Notes: generated by a model from the sequence alone, not told the origin. A stretch of 64,000 bases of DNA from Anoxybacillus mongoliensis (GCF_014201515.1 NZ_JACHEQ010000008.1:62001-126000), one strand, 5' to 3'; positions 46,410-55,626 are shown, numbered from the stretch's first letter. Translations and numbers: made by a program.

Positions 46410-46650
46410 CGAGCTGTTGTACGTATAAACGAACGAGTTCGTATTGTTGTTTGGCATCAAGCGATGATGACGCAATGCGCTTGATCGCCCATGAAAATTT
46501 TTCGTAAGGTGATTTTCTCAAACGCGGATGTGTCATTTCATCTAATAAATCGCGCCGAATCGCATCGATTAACACTTTTTCAGCTTCATTTTCCGTTGCG
46601 GGTAGCGAACGGTTTGACCATAATGATCGATACGCTTCTAACAGTTCCAA
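46390..46650 (-). CDS. Small helical protein of unknown function
   Basis: 86 residues starting at a TTG (46650), seven bases after a perfect AAGGAGGG. Predominantly helical, charged, no membrane segment: MELLEAYRSLWSNRSLPAT ... YELVRLYVQQLENLPSR. It lies 12 bases after the stop of the lipoprotein gene and shares its terminator, so the two form an operon. No family recognised. Confidence 0.7.
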   Translation of the reverse strand: MELLEAYRSLWSNRSLPATENEAEKVLIDAIRRDLLDEMTHPRLRKSPYEKFSWAIKRIASSSLDAKQQYELVRLYVQQLENLPSR

Positions 46651-46662
46651 AAAAATCCCTCC

Positions 46663-47637
46663 TTAGTCAATACGTTCAATCGTTTCTGCCATTTGTAAAA
46701 ACGGGTCTAGCTCATCTGTTTGTTGGACAAAAATAGTCAATCGCATCGGTGTTCCGTTTTTTACAACGAATACATATACTTCGCCATCTGCAATGGTGCT
46801 TTTATATACATCCGCACCGTTCAAACGCGTTCCTTTTGTCCACGTTATTTTTTCGACCGTCCCGTCTTTACTGCTCGCTTTTACATATTGTTCGGCTTGT
46901 TCCGCGATAAGTGACCAATCTGCACCTTCATCAATGAGTTCGACCGTCATCGATGACTTTTCTTCATCAAGAAAAATCATATCTTTGCCTGGTTCAACCG
47001 CTTCTGCCTGATAACCGTCTAAAATATTTGCTTGAAACGGTTGGTTGCCACTTTTATATGTGTAAAATGATTCGTTCGGTTGTTCGCTCGTTTCATTTTC
47101 GATCGTTGCCGTACGTTTAATTGTTTTTGCCATCGTCATAAACTGGTCAAGCCAGTTATCTTCTTTTTTCGTAAACACGGTTAAAAACATCGGAGCGTCT
47201 CCGGTTATGCCAATAATATAAACGACACTGTCATCGACCGGGGCTTCATATACGATGGCGTCTTCAAACGGCAACGTTCCTTCAAACGGTGTAGCTTGCT
47301 CGGAGACGGCCGTGGCCCGTTCTTTGGCGTACGTTTCCATTTGATCTTTCGCATCTTTCGGCAAAAGTTCAATGCGCATCCATTGTTCTTGCTCGCTTTC
47401 ATGCATGACGACATCTTTTCCTGGTTCTTCTGCTTCTAAACTAAACTTTGGTAATAATGAAATGGTAAACGGTTGATTCGTACTTTCAACAGGTGTCAAT
47501 TCAAGCGGGGCTTGTTTTTTTTGTTGCTCTTTATTTGCAACAGGCTGCTTTGCTGGGGCAGTTGTTTGTTCGTTGCAAGCAGAGAGCAATGTGAAAGTTG
47601 CAACGATGCTAATGAATAACTTCGATCGTTGTTTCAT
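46663..47637 (-). CDS. Lipoprotein with two repeated domains
   Basis: 324 residues from ATG 47637 (AAAGGAG upstream). The N-terminus MKQRSKLFISIVATFTLLSAC is a lipoprotein signal with the lipidated cysteine at residue 21. After a charged linker the protein repeats a domain of about 120 residues: NQPFTISLLP...EEPGKDVVM and NQPFQANILD...VEPGKDMIF, each ending in a FLTVF/RLTIF strand followed by MAKTIKR or MAETIER. The fold resembles lipoproteins with duplicated PsbP/DUF-type strands, but I cannot name a family. Exported and membrane-tethered; role unknown. Confidence 0.78.
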   Translation of the reverse strand: MKQRSKLFISIVATFTLLSACNEQTTAPAKQPVANKEQQKKQAPLELTPVESTNQPFTISLLPKFSLEAEEPGKDVVMHESEQEQWMRIELLPKDAKDQMETYAKERATAVSEQATPFEGTLPFEDAIVYEAPVDDSVVYIIGITGDAPMFLTVFTKKEDNWLDQFMTMAKTIKRTATIENETSEQPNESFYTYKSGNQPFQANILDGYQAEAVEPGKDMIFLDEEKSSMTVELIDEGADWSLIAEQAEQYVKASSKDGTVEKITWTKGTRLNGADVYKSTIADGEVYVFVVKNGTPMRLTIFVQQTDELDPFLQMAETIERID

Positions 47638-47689
47638 ATTTTTCGCTCCTTTAATTGTTTTTACTTTTATTGTCGTATAGTTTGGCATT

Positions 47690-48775
47690 TCATGCAAGTG
47701 TTCCTTTTTTATATACAACCGTGCGATTTCTCCCTTGTTGTTTTGCTTCATATAAAGCAATATCTGCTTGTTTAAATAGCTCCGTTTCATTTGTTGCAAG
47801 CGTCGGGAAAAGTGAAATGCCGATAGAAACTGTAATATGCACCGTTTGTTTTTGCACGACAAATGGATGACGCTCAATCGTTGTTCGAACATGCTCGGCA
47901 AATGTTACTGCTTCATGTTCGCAACTTGTAAATAGGATGGAAAATTCCTCACCACCATTGCGAAAGGCTAGGGCGTTTTTCGGAACGAGCGAGCGAATGA
48001 GTTCACCAAGATGACGTAAAATGACATCTCCACCATCATGTCCGTACACGTCATTTACTGATTTAAAGCGATCAATATCAAATAAAATAAGCGCTAAACA
48101 GCTGTTTTGCTGCTTGACTTGTGCCATTTTTTCATTTAATACGGTATGAAACTGACGCACATTATAAAGCCCCGTTAAAAAATCGGTCGTTGCCCATGCT
48201 TTATAATGTTGCAATAAGTCTTTTGATTGACGAATATCTTTACAAATGTTCGCGGCTATATACGTAGCGAAGAAGGAGACAGGCCAAAAAACAAATAGTG
48301 TTTCGGTGTACATGTGGCGATCTGGAATATTAATGAATAAGGCAAACGAAATGAAACACATGCTGTAAACGTTCATCCAAAACGTTGTTACTGCGATGTT
48401 TCGTTTCATCCAACGACTTATTAGTCCACAGCCGATTGCAATCGCAAGAGAAATAAAAAAAGAAACGATTGACGCAAACGTATTGCCGAATAAAAATCGT
48501 CCTGCTCCCATAATGATCCCTGCCGTCAGTGCGCTTGGCATGCCGCCGTAGTAGCTGACGACAATGAGTGGAACGTGGCGCAAATCAGCAATGACTCCAT
48601 GTCCGAGTGGAATCGAAAAAAACATAAGTACAATGCTTAGCAAACCGCAAAAGGCCCCTGCAAATAGGCGCATATGGAAAGGGGATTGTTTATGAATATT
48701 TGATGGGAAAAATTTGCTAATTAAATAAAAACCAGCAATAAGTATCCCGCTGTTGGCAATAAATTGTTTGATCAT
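47690..48775 (-). CDS. Membrane-bound GGDEF diguanylate cyclase
   Basis: 361 residues from ATG 48775 (GAGGAGGAG upstream). Residues about 8-190 hold five or six membrane helices of the 5TM-5TMR sensor type; GGMPSALTAGIIMGAGRFLFG is typical of it. The C-terminal GGDEF domain (about 197-355) has DFLTGLYNVRQF, LFDIDRFKSVND, and an active-site NGGEEF near residue 273, a functional variant. No RxxD inhibitory site is seen five residues upstream. It should make cyclic di-GMP in response to an unknown ligand. Confidence 0.9.
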   Translation of the reverse strand: MIKQFIANSGILIAGFYLISKFFPSNIHKQSPFHMRLFAGAFCGLLSIVLMFFSIPLGHGVIADLRHVPLIVVSYYGGMPSALTAGIIMGAGRFLFGNTFASIVSFFISLAIAIGCGLISRWMKRNIAVTTFWMNVYSMCFISFALFINIPDRHMYTETLFVFWPVSFFATYIAANICKDIRQSKDLLQHYKAWATTDFLTGLYNVRQFHTVLNEKMAQVKQQNSCLALILFDIDRFKSVNDVYGHDGGDVILRHLGELIRSLVPKNALAFRNGGEEFSILFTSCEHEAVTFAEHVRTTIERHPFVVQKQTVHITVSIGISLFPTLATNETELFKQADIALYEAKQQGRNRTVVYKKGTLA

Positions 48776-48810
48776 CCCTCGCTCCTCCTCTCTTTGCCAA
48801 TATATGCGAA

Positions 48811-48844
48811 TGAAAAAAAATGTTGCGGACAAACGCCGCAACAT
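48811..48844 (-). terminator. Terminator of the aminopeptidase gene
   Basis: ATGTTGCGG (48820-48828) pairs with CCGCAACAT (48836-48844); the run of eight As at 48813-48820 gives a T-run on the minus strand. Confidence 0.88.
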
Positions 48845-48846
48845 CT

Positions 48847-50079
48847 TTAAATAGAAATCACCCATTCACCATTTCGCATAATCGGTTCGCGCACACCATC
48901 TTTTGTGACCCCATCGACGTTTAATTCATGAGAACCGATCATAAAATCTTCATGCACTAAGCTATCGTTTGCTCCACGCGCAAGCAATTCTTCAGTGCGC
49001 ATATTTGTCCCGCCTTCGATATTTGTTGGATACGCTTTGCCAAGCGCCAAATGCGAGGCAGCATTTTCATCAAATAACGTATTATAAAACACAAGATTTG
49101 ATTGTGAAATTGGCGAGCGATGCGGAACGAGCGCAATTTCCCCTAATCGACGTGCACCTTCATCTGTATCAAGCAAATGTTTCAACGTATCGTAACCAAC
49201 TTCTGCTGTAAAATCGACAACTTTACCATCTTTAAATGTAAGCGTAAAGCCGTCAATAATATTTCCGCCGTAGTTCAGCGGTTTTGTATTGCGCACAACG
49301 CCGTTCGTTCCATCTTTATGCGGCATTGTAAACACTTCTTCTGTCGGCATATTTGGATTAAATACAATGCCGTCTGTACTTTTTGCTGCCCCACCAGCCC
49401 AAATATGTCCATCTGGAAGTTCTACAGTTAAATTTGTGCCTGGTCCGTCATAAATGAGTTGTTTATATTGTTTGTTGTTTAAATAATCGACAATGCGCGC
49501 TAATTTTTCATTGTGCACTTTCCATGCAGCAATCGGATCGTCTTGGTCGACGCGAGTCACTTGGAAAATAACGTCCCATAACTTTGCAATAGCTTCGTTC
49601 TCAGCCATATTCGGAAATACTTTTTTCGCCCATGCTGGTGTCGGCACAGCAATTAAAGACCAGCAGTTATGATCGGCCATTAAGCGGCTACGGTAATGTT
49701 GCAACGCCATGCTTGCCGCTTTTGTTGCTGCAGCTACTCGTGCAGGATCAATATCTTTTAATAAGTCTGGATTCGGTGCATAAATACTTAAAAACGCCCC
49801 ACCTTTTTCGGCGACTTCCTCGCGTCCTTTCGCAAGCCATGTCGGGTATTCATGAAGCGCTTCTTCTGGTGCGTGTTTAAATTTTATGTACGTAATTTCT
49901 TCATCGCTCCACTCGACATGCACATGTTTTGCCCCAGCTTCGTACGCTTTTTTAGCAATTTCGCGTACAAGTGGAGCAGACGGTAGCGGCGCGCTAATAA
50001 ACAACGTTTGCCCAGGTTGAATGTTGACCCCAACACGTACAGCGAGTTCAGCATATTTTTGCAACTGTTTTTCTAACAT
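48847..50079 (-). CDS. ampS: M29 family aminopeptidase (AmpS-like)
   Basis: 410-residue metal-dependent aminopeptidase of the M29 (thermophilic aminopeptidase) family, cytoplasmic, dimeric in known members. NIQPGQTLFISAPL near residue 18 and VHVEWSDEE near 53 open the N-terminal domain; metal ligands of the family lie in TAEVGYDT, NIEGGTNM (Glu), HEDFMIG (His, Asp) in the C-terminal third. AAGGAGGAG is five bases before the ATG. Removes N-terminal residues from peptides. Confidence 0.93.
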   Translation of the reverse strand: MLEKQLQKYAELAVRVGVNIQPGQTLFISAPLPSAPLVREIAKKAYEAGAKHVHVEWSDEEITYIKFKHAPEEALHEYPTWLAKGREEVAEKGGAFLSIYAPNPDLLKDIDPARVAAATKAASMALQHYRSRLMADHNCWSLIAVPTPAWAKKVFPNMAENEAIAKLWDVIFQVTRVDQDDPIAAWKVHNEKLARIVDYLNNKQYKQLIYDGPGTNLTVELPDGHIWAGGAAKSTDGIVFNPNMPTEEVFTMPHKDGTNGVVRNTKPLNYGGNIIDGFTLTFKDGKVVDFTAEVGYDTLKHLLDTDEGARRLGEIALVPHRSPISQSNLVFYNTLFDENAASHLALGKAYPTNIEGGTNMRTEELLARGANDSLVHEDFMIGSHELNVDGVTKDGVREPIMRNGEWVISI

Positions 50080-50111
50080 AATAACTCCTCCTTGTTGTAA
50101 AGCATACTCTC

Positions 50112-50140
50112 ATTTTAACAAAAGGGACGATGTTGTGAAA
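50112..50140 (-). promoter_or_regulatory. Promoter of the aminopeptidase gene
   Basis: Minus strand: TTTCAC (50140-50135), 17-base spacer, TAAAAT (50117-50112) with TG one base before it. The -35 is half of a palindrome shared with the divergent promoter. Confidence 0.55.
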
Positions 50141-50150
50141 ACATTTTCAC
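50135..50150. promoter_or_regulatory. Palindromic cre-like operator between divergent promoters
   Basis: GTGAAAA and TTTTCAC flank CA (50135-50150), a perfect inverted repeat. Its core differs at one position (A for G in the centre) from the catabolite-responsive element TGWNANCGNTNNCA. It covers the -35 of the minus-strand aminopeptidase promoter and lies in the spacer of a plus-strand promoter (TTGTGA 50133-50138, 18 bases, TATGAT 50157-50162). A CcpA or other repressor site is possible. Confidence 0.45.
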
Positions 50151-50196
50151 TTGTATTATGATTGAGAAAGAAACATAGCGAGAAAGGAAATGACTT

Positions 50197-50628
50197 ATGG
50201 AATGCGGTGACCAACAGTTATTTTATGTGGAAGGTATGTTTATTTGTGCCGATGAACGAGCGATTGATGTACAAGTGAAGGGAGAGACGTTGACGTTTAC
50301 AACGCCAGAGCGGATGATTGGTTTTTGTGCAGGAGATGATGTTGGTGTCGCTTTTTGTGAAATGGGTGAAGAAAAAAAGCTCATTTCGATTGAACGACAA
50401 GACGGGCCTTCGCTTTCGTACGTGAACGGGGAATGGTTTGCGAAAATTACATTTATCGATTCGGTGGATGAAACAACATTTTTATTTGATTTATATCGTT
50501 CTCCTTATCGCGATTATGAACGAATGGTAACAAGCGAGCCGTTTTCGCGCGAACGTGGAACGATTATGACCGTTGTGTTTGTTCGACAAGACGGAAAAAA
50601 TGTATTAAAGAAGGTGGTGAGCGGATGA
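50197..50628 (+). CDS. Conserved hypothetical protein upstream of glycerate kinase
   Basis: 143 residues, beta-rich, no signal peptide or membrane segment. Two similar charged stretches (GDDVGVAFCEMGEEKKLISIE; SVDETTFLFDLYRSPYRDYE) suggest a compact beta fold. AGAAAGGAAATG precedes the start. The stop overlaps glxK by four bases, so the two are co-translated; a link to glycerate metabolism is only by position. Not recognised. Confidence 0.68.
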   Translation: MECGDQQLFYVEGMFICADERAIDVQVKGETLTFTTPERMIGFCAGDDVGVAFCEMGEEKKLISIERQDGPSLSYVNGEWFAKITFIDSVDETTFLFDLYRSPYRDYERMVTSEPFSRERGTIMTVVFVRQDGKNVLKKVVSG

Positions 50629-51746
50629 ATGTAGTCATTGCACCCGATTCATTTAAAGGAAGTTTATTAGCGAGTGAAGTGTGCACCATCATTAAAGAAG
50701 CGTTTCGCTGTGAATATCCAGAAGCGACAGTCATCGCTGTTCCGATGGCAGACGGGGGAGAAGGAACGATGGAAGCGATCGTTTCTGCGATGAACGGTTC
50801 CGTTCAATACGTAACGGTTCGCGGCCCGCTGTTTGAAACGAGGCAGGCGGCATATGGTGTTGTTCAAGATACAGCGGTCATTGAAGTCGCTCAAGTCATC
50901 GGTTTGCCGCTCGTTCCAATGAAAAAGCGCAATCCGCTTCACACGACTACGTATGGTGTTGGGGAAATGATTATGGCAGCGCTTCATGCGGGGTACCGCC
51001 GTTTCGTCATCGGACTTGGCGGAAGTAGTACAAACGACGGTGGTTTTGGGATGTTATGTGCGCTCGGTGCGACGTTTACGAATGCCAAAGGAGAACCGTT
51101 GCCTCCGATCCCGTCTTCTTTACCGCATATTGCCCATGTTGATATGACATCAGTTGATCGGCGTGTATACGAAAGCGAGTTTCTCATTGCATGTGATGTC
51201 GATAATCCGCTTTATGGGGAACGAGGGGCATCGTACGTATTTGGACGGCAAAAGGGGGCAGATCGTGAAACGGTTCGCACATTAGATAAATGGCTACATA
51301 CGTATGCAAAAACAATCGAACAGCGAATCGGTCGTTCATATGCACATGAGCAGGGAGCTGGAGCGGCAGGCGGTTTAGGTTTTGCCTTTTTATTGCTTGG
51401 AGGAAAACTCATTTCTGGAGCAAAACTTGTCGGGGAAACGGTGCAACTGCAAGAAAAAATAAAACGCGCGCGCATCGTTATTACGGGCGAAGGACAAAGT
51501 GACGCACAAACGTTGTACGGGAAAGTTCCGTTTTACGTAGGACAGCTAGCGAAACAACATCACGTGCCTGCGTTTTTATTGTCCGGCAGTCTCGGTGATG
51601 GGTTTGAACAGTTATATGATTATTTTGTTAGCTGTGATGCGATTGCAACAAAACCGATGACCGTAGAACAATGTATGCAATCCGCACATTCTCTTTTATA
51701 TACGAAAGCCCGCAATCTTGCGCGCATATTGAAGCGGTTTTCCTAG
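50625..51746 (+). CDS. glxK: Glycerate kinase
   Basis: Type I glycerate kinase (GarK/GlxK family), phosphorylating D-glycerate, usually to 2-phosphoglycerate. 373 residues beginning MNVVIAPDSFKGSLLASEV, the family signature; PMADGGEGTMEA near residue 40, GLGGSSTNDGGFGML near residue 126, and GEGQSDAQTLYGKVP near 287 are all conserved. ATGA overlap with the previous gene. Confidence 0.95.
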   Translation: MNVVIAPDSFKGSLLASEVCTIIKEAFRCEYPEATVIAVPMADGGEGTMEAIVSAMNGSVQYVTVRGPLFETRQAAYGVVQDTAVIEVAQVIGLPLVPMKKRNPLHTTTYGVGEMIMAALHAGYRRFVIGLGGSSTNDGGFGMLCALGATFTNAKGEPLPPIPSSLPHIAHVDMTSVDRRVYESEFLIACDVDNPLYGERGASYVFGRQKGADRETVRTLDKWLHTYAKTIEQRIGRSYAHEQGAGAAGGLGFAFLLLGGKLISGAKLVGETVQLQEKIKRARIVITGEGQSDAQTLYGKVPFYVGQLAKQHHVPAFLLSGSLGDGFEQLYDYFVSCDAIATKPMTVEQCMQSAHSLLYTKARNLARILKRFS

Positions 51747-51765
51747 TTGAGAACCGTTTCATTTA
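51732..51765 (+). terminator. Weak hairpin after glxK
   Basis: AAGCGGTTTTC (51732-51742) pairs with GAGAACCGTTT (51749-51759), 11 pairs with two G-U; only a short T-run follows. Confidence 0.5.
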
Positions 51766-51780
51766 CGCCTTTCTTATTTT

Positions 51781-51807
51781 TATTAAACATTGTTCTAAAT
51801 AAACAAC
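51781..51807. repeat. 27-bp direct repeat, copy 1
   Basis: TATTAAACATTGTT then C and TAAATAAACAAC. The same 27 bases, with T instead of C at position 15, occur at 53201-53227. The two copies bracket the globin-coupled receptor gene, 1420 bases apart. Confidence 0.85.
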
Positions 51808-51834
51808 AAACAAGGGGAGAAGCACCCCTTGTTT
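51808..51834 (-). terminator. Terminator of the globin-coupled receptor gene
   Basis: AAACAAGGGG (51808-51817) and CCCCTTGTTT (51825-51834), ten perfect pairs; on the minus strand it is followed by GTTGTTTATTT. Confidence 0.75.
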
Positions 51835-53119
51835 ATTCCGCTTGTTCGACTAATTGCATAGACAAGGAAGATAAATGTTTCATCACGCGATGAATTTCTT
51901 CAATTGATCGTAAAATATAGTCGATTTGTTGTTGGTTTTCTTGAAACAGATGAGTATGATGATCGAGTTCCATTTTTGAAGCAACCATTGCTCCTTTTGT
52001 TTGTTCAACTTGACTAGAAGCTTCTTTTGCCATTGTACTCATATCGTTCATTTTGTGGACAAGGGTTGCAACTTGATGGTAGTTCGTTTCTATTCCTTCA
52101 ATGATGTGTGTGCTCATTTGTTTTGTATGTTCAGCTAGTTTTCGTACTTCATCAGCAACGACAGCAAATCCTTTTCCTGCTTCTCCTGCTCGAGCCGCTT
52201 CAATTGCAGCGTTTAAAGCGAGCAAATTTGTTTGATCCGCAATCGTTTGAATTTGAGAAGACGTATTACGTATACTTTCAGATGAGTTAGATAATTGTTG
52301 TAAAATCGTAAGTACATCGTTTACTTTATCGACCACTTCATCGAATGTTTTGCGCGTTTGTTCAACTTGTTGTTCTGTTGAGTTCATAAGGCTAGATAAG
52401 TTTTGACTGCTTTTCTGCGTCATTTCCGTTTGTTCTCTCACTTTTCTTGCTTTTTCTCCGGCTTCACTTAGCCCTGCCTCCGTTTGTTCAATTGAAGCGG
52501 CAAGCTGCTGACCCATACCACGTAATTGTAATTGAGTAGCGGTTTGTTTTTTAGTTAGTTGCTCCAACTGTTGCATTCGATCATCCATATAGGCACTCAT
52601 AATGAGTTGTGAGTCAAAGTTAATAAGATGAAAGAGAGCAGTTATTATGTGAGTCCACCGATCAATTCGCCCTTCCTGTTCCGCATATGTTAATAGGCGT
52701 GGAAGCAGAGCTGTTACAATTGCTTCATATGTTGCGATCATCCATTCGATTGGTAAGCCACGTTTATGATGATTACTACCGAGCTGTTTCCGAAAAGAAA
52801 TATAATCTTCATTAATTGTTGCTGAAAAGAGAGAGTCAACATATTCAACAAATACTTGTTTTAAACGTTCCCGCGTCGTTTTTGCATGTGCGACTGACTG
52901 CAATAGTGAAAACGAGTATAAATGATTAAGCACATCTTCGACTGCCTCATCAACATGTTCCATAACGAGCGGTTTTATTTCCCGCAATAGTTGTAAATGT
53001 CCTTCTTTCACTCCCATGTAAGACAATCGTGCTTTCACTTCATTTGTTGTATGTACAATAGGTTCTCTACTGTCTAAGTGAAATGGCGGAAACTGTTTTT
53101 TATATTTAGCAAAAAGCAT
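51833..53119 (-). CDS. hemAT: Globin-coupled methyl-accepting chemotaxis protein (HemAT-like)
   Basis: 428 residues without membrane segments. The N-terminal 175 residues look like the sensor globin of HemAT; in the alignment I can make by eye, His117 in [14 protein letters not shown] takes the place of the heme-ligating histidine. The C-terminal part is a methyl-accepting signalling coiled coil with the conserved hairpin tip at residues 293-330 ([20 protein letters not shown]...[11 protein letters not shown]). It should sense oxygen and signal to CheA/CheW. AAGGAG lies nine bases upstream. It is bracketed by 27-bp direct repeats. Confidence 0.82.
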   Translation of the reverse strand: MLFAKYKKQFPPFHLDSREPIVHTTNEVKARLSYMGVKEGHLQLLREIKPLVMEHVDEAVEDVLNHLYSFSLLQSVAHAKTTRERLKQVFVEYVDSLFSATINEDYISFRKQLGSNHHKRGLPIEWMIATYEAIVTALLPRLLTYAEQEGRIDRWTHIITALFHLINFDSQLIMSAYMDDRMQQLEQLTKKQTATQLQLRGMGQQLAASIEQTEAGLSEAGEKARKVREQTEMTQKSSQNLSSLMNSTEQQVEQTRKTFDEVVDKVNDVLTILQQLSNSSESIRNTSSQIQTIADQTNLLALNAAIEAARAGEAGKGFAVVADEVRKLAEHTKQMSTHIIEGIETNYHQVATLVHKMNDMSTMAKEASSQVEQTKGAMVASKMELDHHTHLFQENQQQIDYILRSIEEIHRVMKHLSSLSMQLVEQAE

Positions 53120-53200
53120 GGAACATCACTCCTTGTTATTGTTGTAATACAATTATATTCCTTGCATTATGAATTGACGAACAATAATGCGCTCCCAATA

Positions 53201-53227
53201 TATTAAACATTGTTTTAAATAAACAAC
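53201..53227. repeat. 27-bp direct repeat, copy 2
   Basis: TATTAAACATTGTTTTAAAT then AAACAAC, 26 of 27 bases identical to 51781-51807. It lies 82 bases upstream of the receptor start and 89 bases upstream of the GGDEF-EAL start. Confidence 0.85.
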
Positions 53228-53315
53228 TAAAAAAAACACATTTTTAAGCGCTCGGCTAGTTGTCCTATTCGTTTCTTTTTCTTGCGCATATGATGTGAGA
53301 GAAGGAGGGATGCGA

Positions 53316-55613
53316 GTGCAAGTCATCGTATTTTTATATATCATCGCTTACTACATGGCATTATTTATTATGTCTGGACAAACAGAAGTGATTGTTGGCT
53401 CATTTTTTTCGTTAGGTGGCATATTTCTTTCAATTCTTTTATTATGGAGAGCGTCCATTCGTATAAAAACAAATGAACGTGTATTTTGGAAATGGATGAC
53501 CGCTGGTGCAATTTTTTATTTTATTGCTGAAATGATTTATCGCATATATGAATGGGCGTTACAAACAGAGCCACCGTTTCCAGGGTGGGCAGACGTATTT
53601 TATATTTTATATTCTCTTGCCTGCATTGCAGCGTTAGTATATATCGTGATGCAACAGCAAAAAACCGTTGTCATATGGCAGTCATTATGGGATGCGCTCA
53701 TTGTGACATGTGTCATTATGGCATATAGCTGGATATACATTGTTCAACCAATTACCTATTTGGAAGAAGAAGGGTTATACATTTCTATTTTAGTTACTTA
53801 TCCACTTCTTGATCTCGTCATGTTATTTTTACTTTTGTTTCTCCTTTTTGCAACAAACGTTCGCCGCATTTGGTTATGGAATATTGTCGGTGTTGGATGT
53901 TTTGTATTTACAGATACTATTTATTTCGTACAAATGATGCAATTTCATTATGAATCCAATTCATGGTTAGATCCGTTATGGATTTTAAGTGTACTTATGA
54001 TCGGGTTGTCAGGCTATCGAGCCAAAGATGGAGATTTATTGTTTCAAAAAAGAGAACATCTTTCCGTCATCAAAGTCATTTTTCCGTATGTATGTTTTCT
54101 TATTTTAATGTGTGCTCCTTTTATTTCCCCAGACGATCGCATCGTCATCGCCTGTCTTGTGTTTGCGGTCGGATTGATTTTCATTCGTCAATTTATGACG
54201 CTACAAGAAAATCGACAGCTTTTGCAACGACTTCAAATATTAAATGACGACTTAGAGCAGAAAGTCGCGACACGAACAAGGGAGTTAACATATGTAAACG
54301 AACAACTTGCTTATGCCGCAAATCACGATTTTTTAACAGGACTTTTCAATCGGCGAGCATTCGTCACGAAGCTTGAGCGAGAGATTATTCGTGCTAAAAA
54401 TGAACAACGTTGTCTCGCTGTCATTTTTATCGACATTGACCGTTTTAAACATATTAATGACTATTTTGGACATCACATTGGGGATGAATTAATTGTACAC
54501 ATTGGAAAGGTATTAAAAGAAAAAGCTCGCCCGACCGACATTGTCGCTCGACAAGGCGGTGATGAATTTACAATAATTTTTACACCGTTACATCATATCG
54601 ATGAGCTTCGTCGTTTTGTCAATGACATCGTTTCTATCAGTCAGCAACCGATCGCTGTTCAACATTTAGATATGCGTGTATCGCTTAGCGTAGGAGTAGC
54701 GGTGTATCCGTATGATGGGGAAACGGGCGATACGTTAATGAAACATGCTGATATGGCAATGTATCGCGCCAAAGAACAAGGGAAAAACCAATATCAGTTT
54801 TTTAACGGTGAAATGGATCGCGTTATCTTACAAAAAACGACTATTGAAACTGCGCTTCACGAAGCGATTGAAAAAAAACAGTTTACGCTATTTTATCAAC
54901 CACAATTTGATGTGCAAACAGGGGAATTAATTGGGATGGAGGCGCTCATTCGCTGGATTCACCCAAAGCTCGGTATGATTTCACCAAGTGTGTTCATCCC
55001 GATTGCCGAAGAAACAGGGCAAATTATTGCGATTGGTGAATGGGTGATGGAAGAAGCATGTCGTCAAGTGAAAGCATGGAACGAACAGATCGGGCGATCG
55101 TTTCGTATGAGCGTCAACATTTCACCAAAACAATTTTTAAAAGAAAAATTTGTCGAACATATTGACTTCGTTTTACAACAAACGAACTTGTCCCCAAACC
55201 AACTCGATTTAGAAATTACAGAAGGAGTGGCTGTATTTAACGAACAATATACGATCCGTAAACTACAACAATTGAAGCAACTTGGTGTTTGCATTTCGAT
55301 TGACGATTTTGGAACGGGCTATTCGTCACTTAGTTATTTACGTAAATTTCCTATTGATCGTTTAAAAATTGCAAAACCATTTATTGACGGAATTACAGAA
55401 GAAAAAGAAGACGTTGCCGTCGTAAAAGCTATCATTGTACTTGCGAAAAACTTAAAATTACGCGTCATTGCAGAAGGGGTAGAAACGTTGCAACAATTGC
55501 ACATTCTTCGCTCGTTACAATGCGATGAAATTCAAGGATATGTGCTCGGAAAGCCCGTGTCTGCCCACCTTTTTTCAAAAACGTACATCGAAAACCAGCT
55601 TCTAACTGATTGA
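53316..55613 (+). CDS. Membrane GGDEF-EAL cyclic di-GMP enzyme
   Basis: 765 residues. The GTG at 53316 is eight bases after GAAGGAGG; an ATG at 53310 is too close. About nine membrane helices fill residues 1-300, then a short coiled coil (ILNDDLEQKVATRTRELTYV). The GGDEF domain has an intact GGDEF at 414-418 and an RxxD inhibitory site at 405-408. The EAL domain has EALIRW from residue 542, NISPKQF, and DDFGTGYSSLSYL, all with the catalytic acids present. It may both make and break cyclic di-GMP. The terminator follows directly. Confidence 0.92.
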   Translation: MQVIVFLYIIAYYMALFIMSGQTEVIVGSFFSLGGIFLSILLLWRASIRIKTNERVFWKWMTAGAIFYFIAEMIYRIYEWALQTEPPFPGWADVFYILYSLACIAALVYIVMQQQKTVVIWQSLWDALIVTCVIMAYSWIYIVQPITYLEEEGLYISILVTYPLLDLVMLFLLLFLLFATNVRRIWLWNIVGVGCFVFTDTIYFVQMMQFHYESNSWLDPLWILSVLMIGLSGYRAKDGDLLFQKREHLSVIKVIFPYVCFLILMCAPFISPDDRIVIACLVFAVGLIFIRQFMTLQENRQLLQRLQILNDDLEQKVATRTRELTYVNEQLAYAANHDFLTGLFNRRAFVTKLEREIIRAKNEQRCLAVIFIDIDRFKHINDYFGHHIGDELIVHIGKVLKEKARPTDIVARQGGDEFTIIFTPLHHIDELRRFVNDIVSISQQPIAVQHLDMRVSLSVGVAVYPYDGETGDTLMKHADMAMYRAKEQGKNQYQFFNGEMDRVILQKTTIETALHEAIEKKQFTLFYQPQFDVQTGELIGMEALIRWIHPKLGMISPSVFIPIAEETGQIIAIGEWVMEEACRQVKAWNEQIGRSFRMSVNISPKQFLKEKFVEHIDFVLQQTNLSPNQLDLEITEGVAVFNEQYTIRKLQQLKQLGVCISIDDFGTGYSSLSYLRKFPIDRLKIAKPFIDGITEEKEDVAVVKAIIVLAKNLKLRVIAEGVETLQQLHILRSLQCDEIQGYVLGKPVSAHLFSKTYIENQLLTD

Positions 55614-55626
55614 AGTTGGTTTTTTT
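55591..55626 (+). terminator. Terminator of the GGDEF-EAL gene
   Basis: AAACCAGCTTC (55591-55601) pairs with GAAGTTGGTTT (55611-55621), 11 pairs with one G-U, then five more Ts to 55626. Confidence 0.85.
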
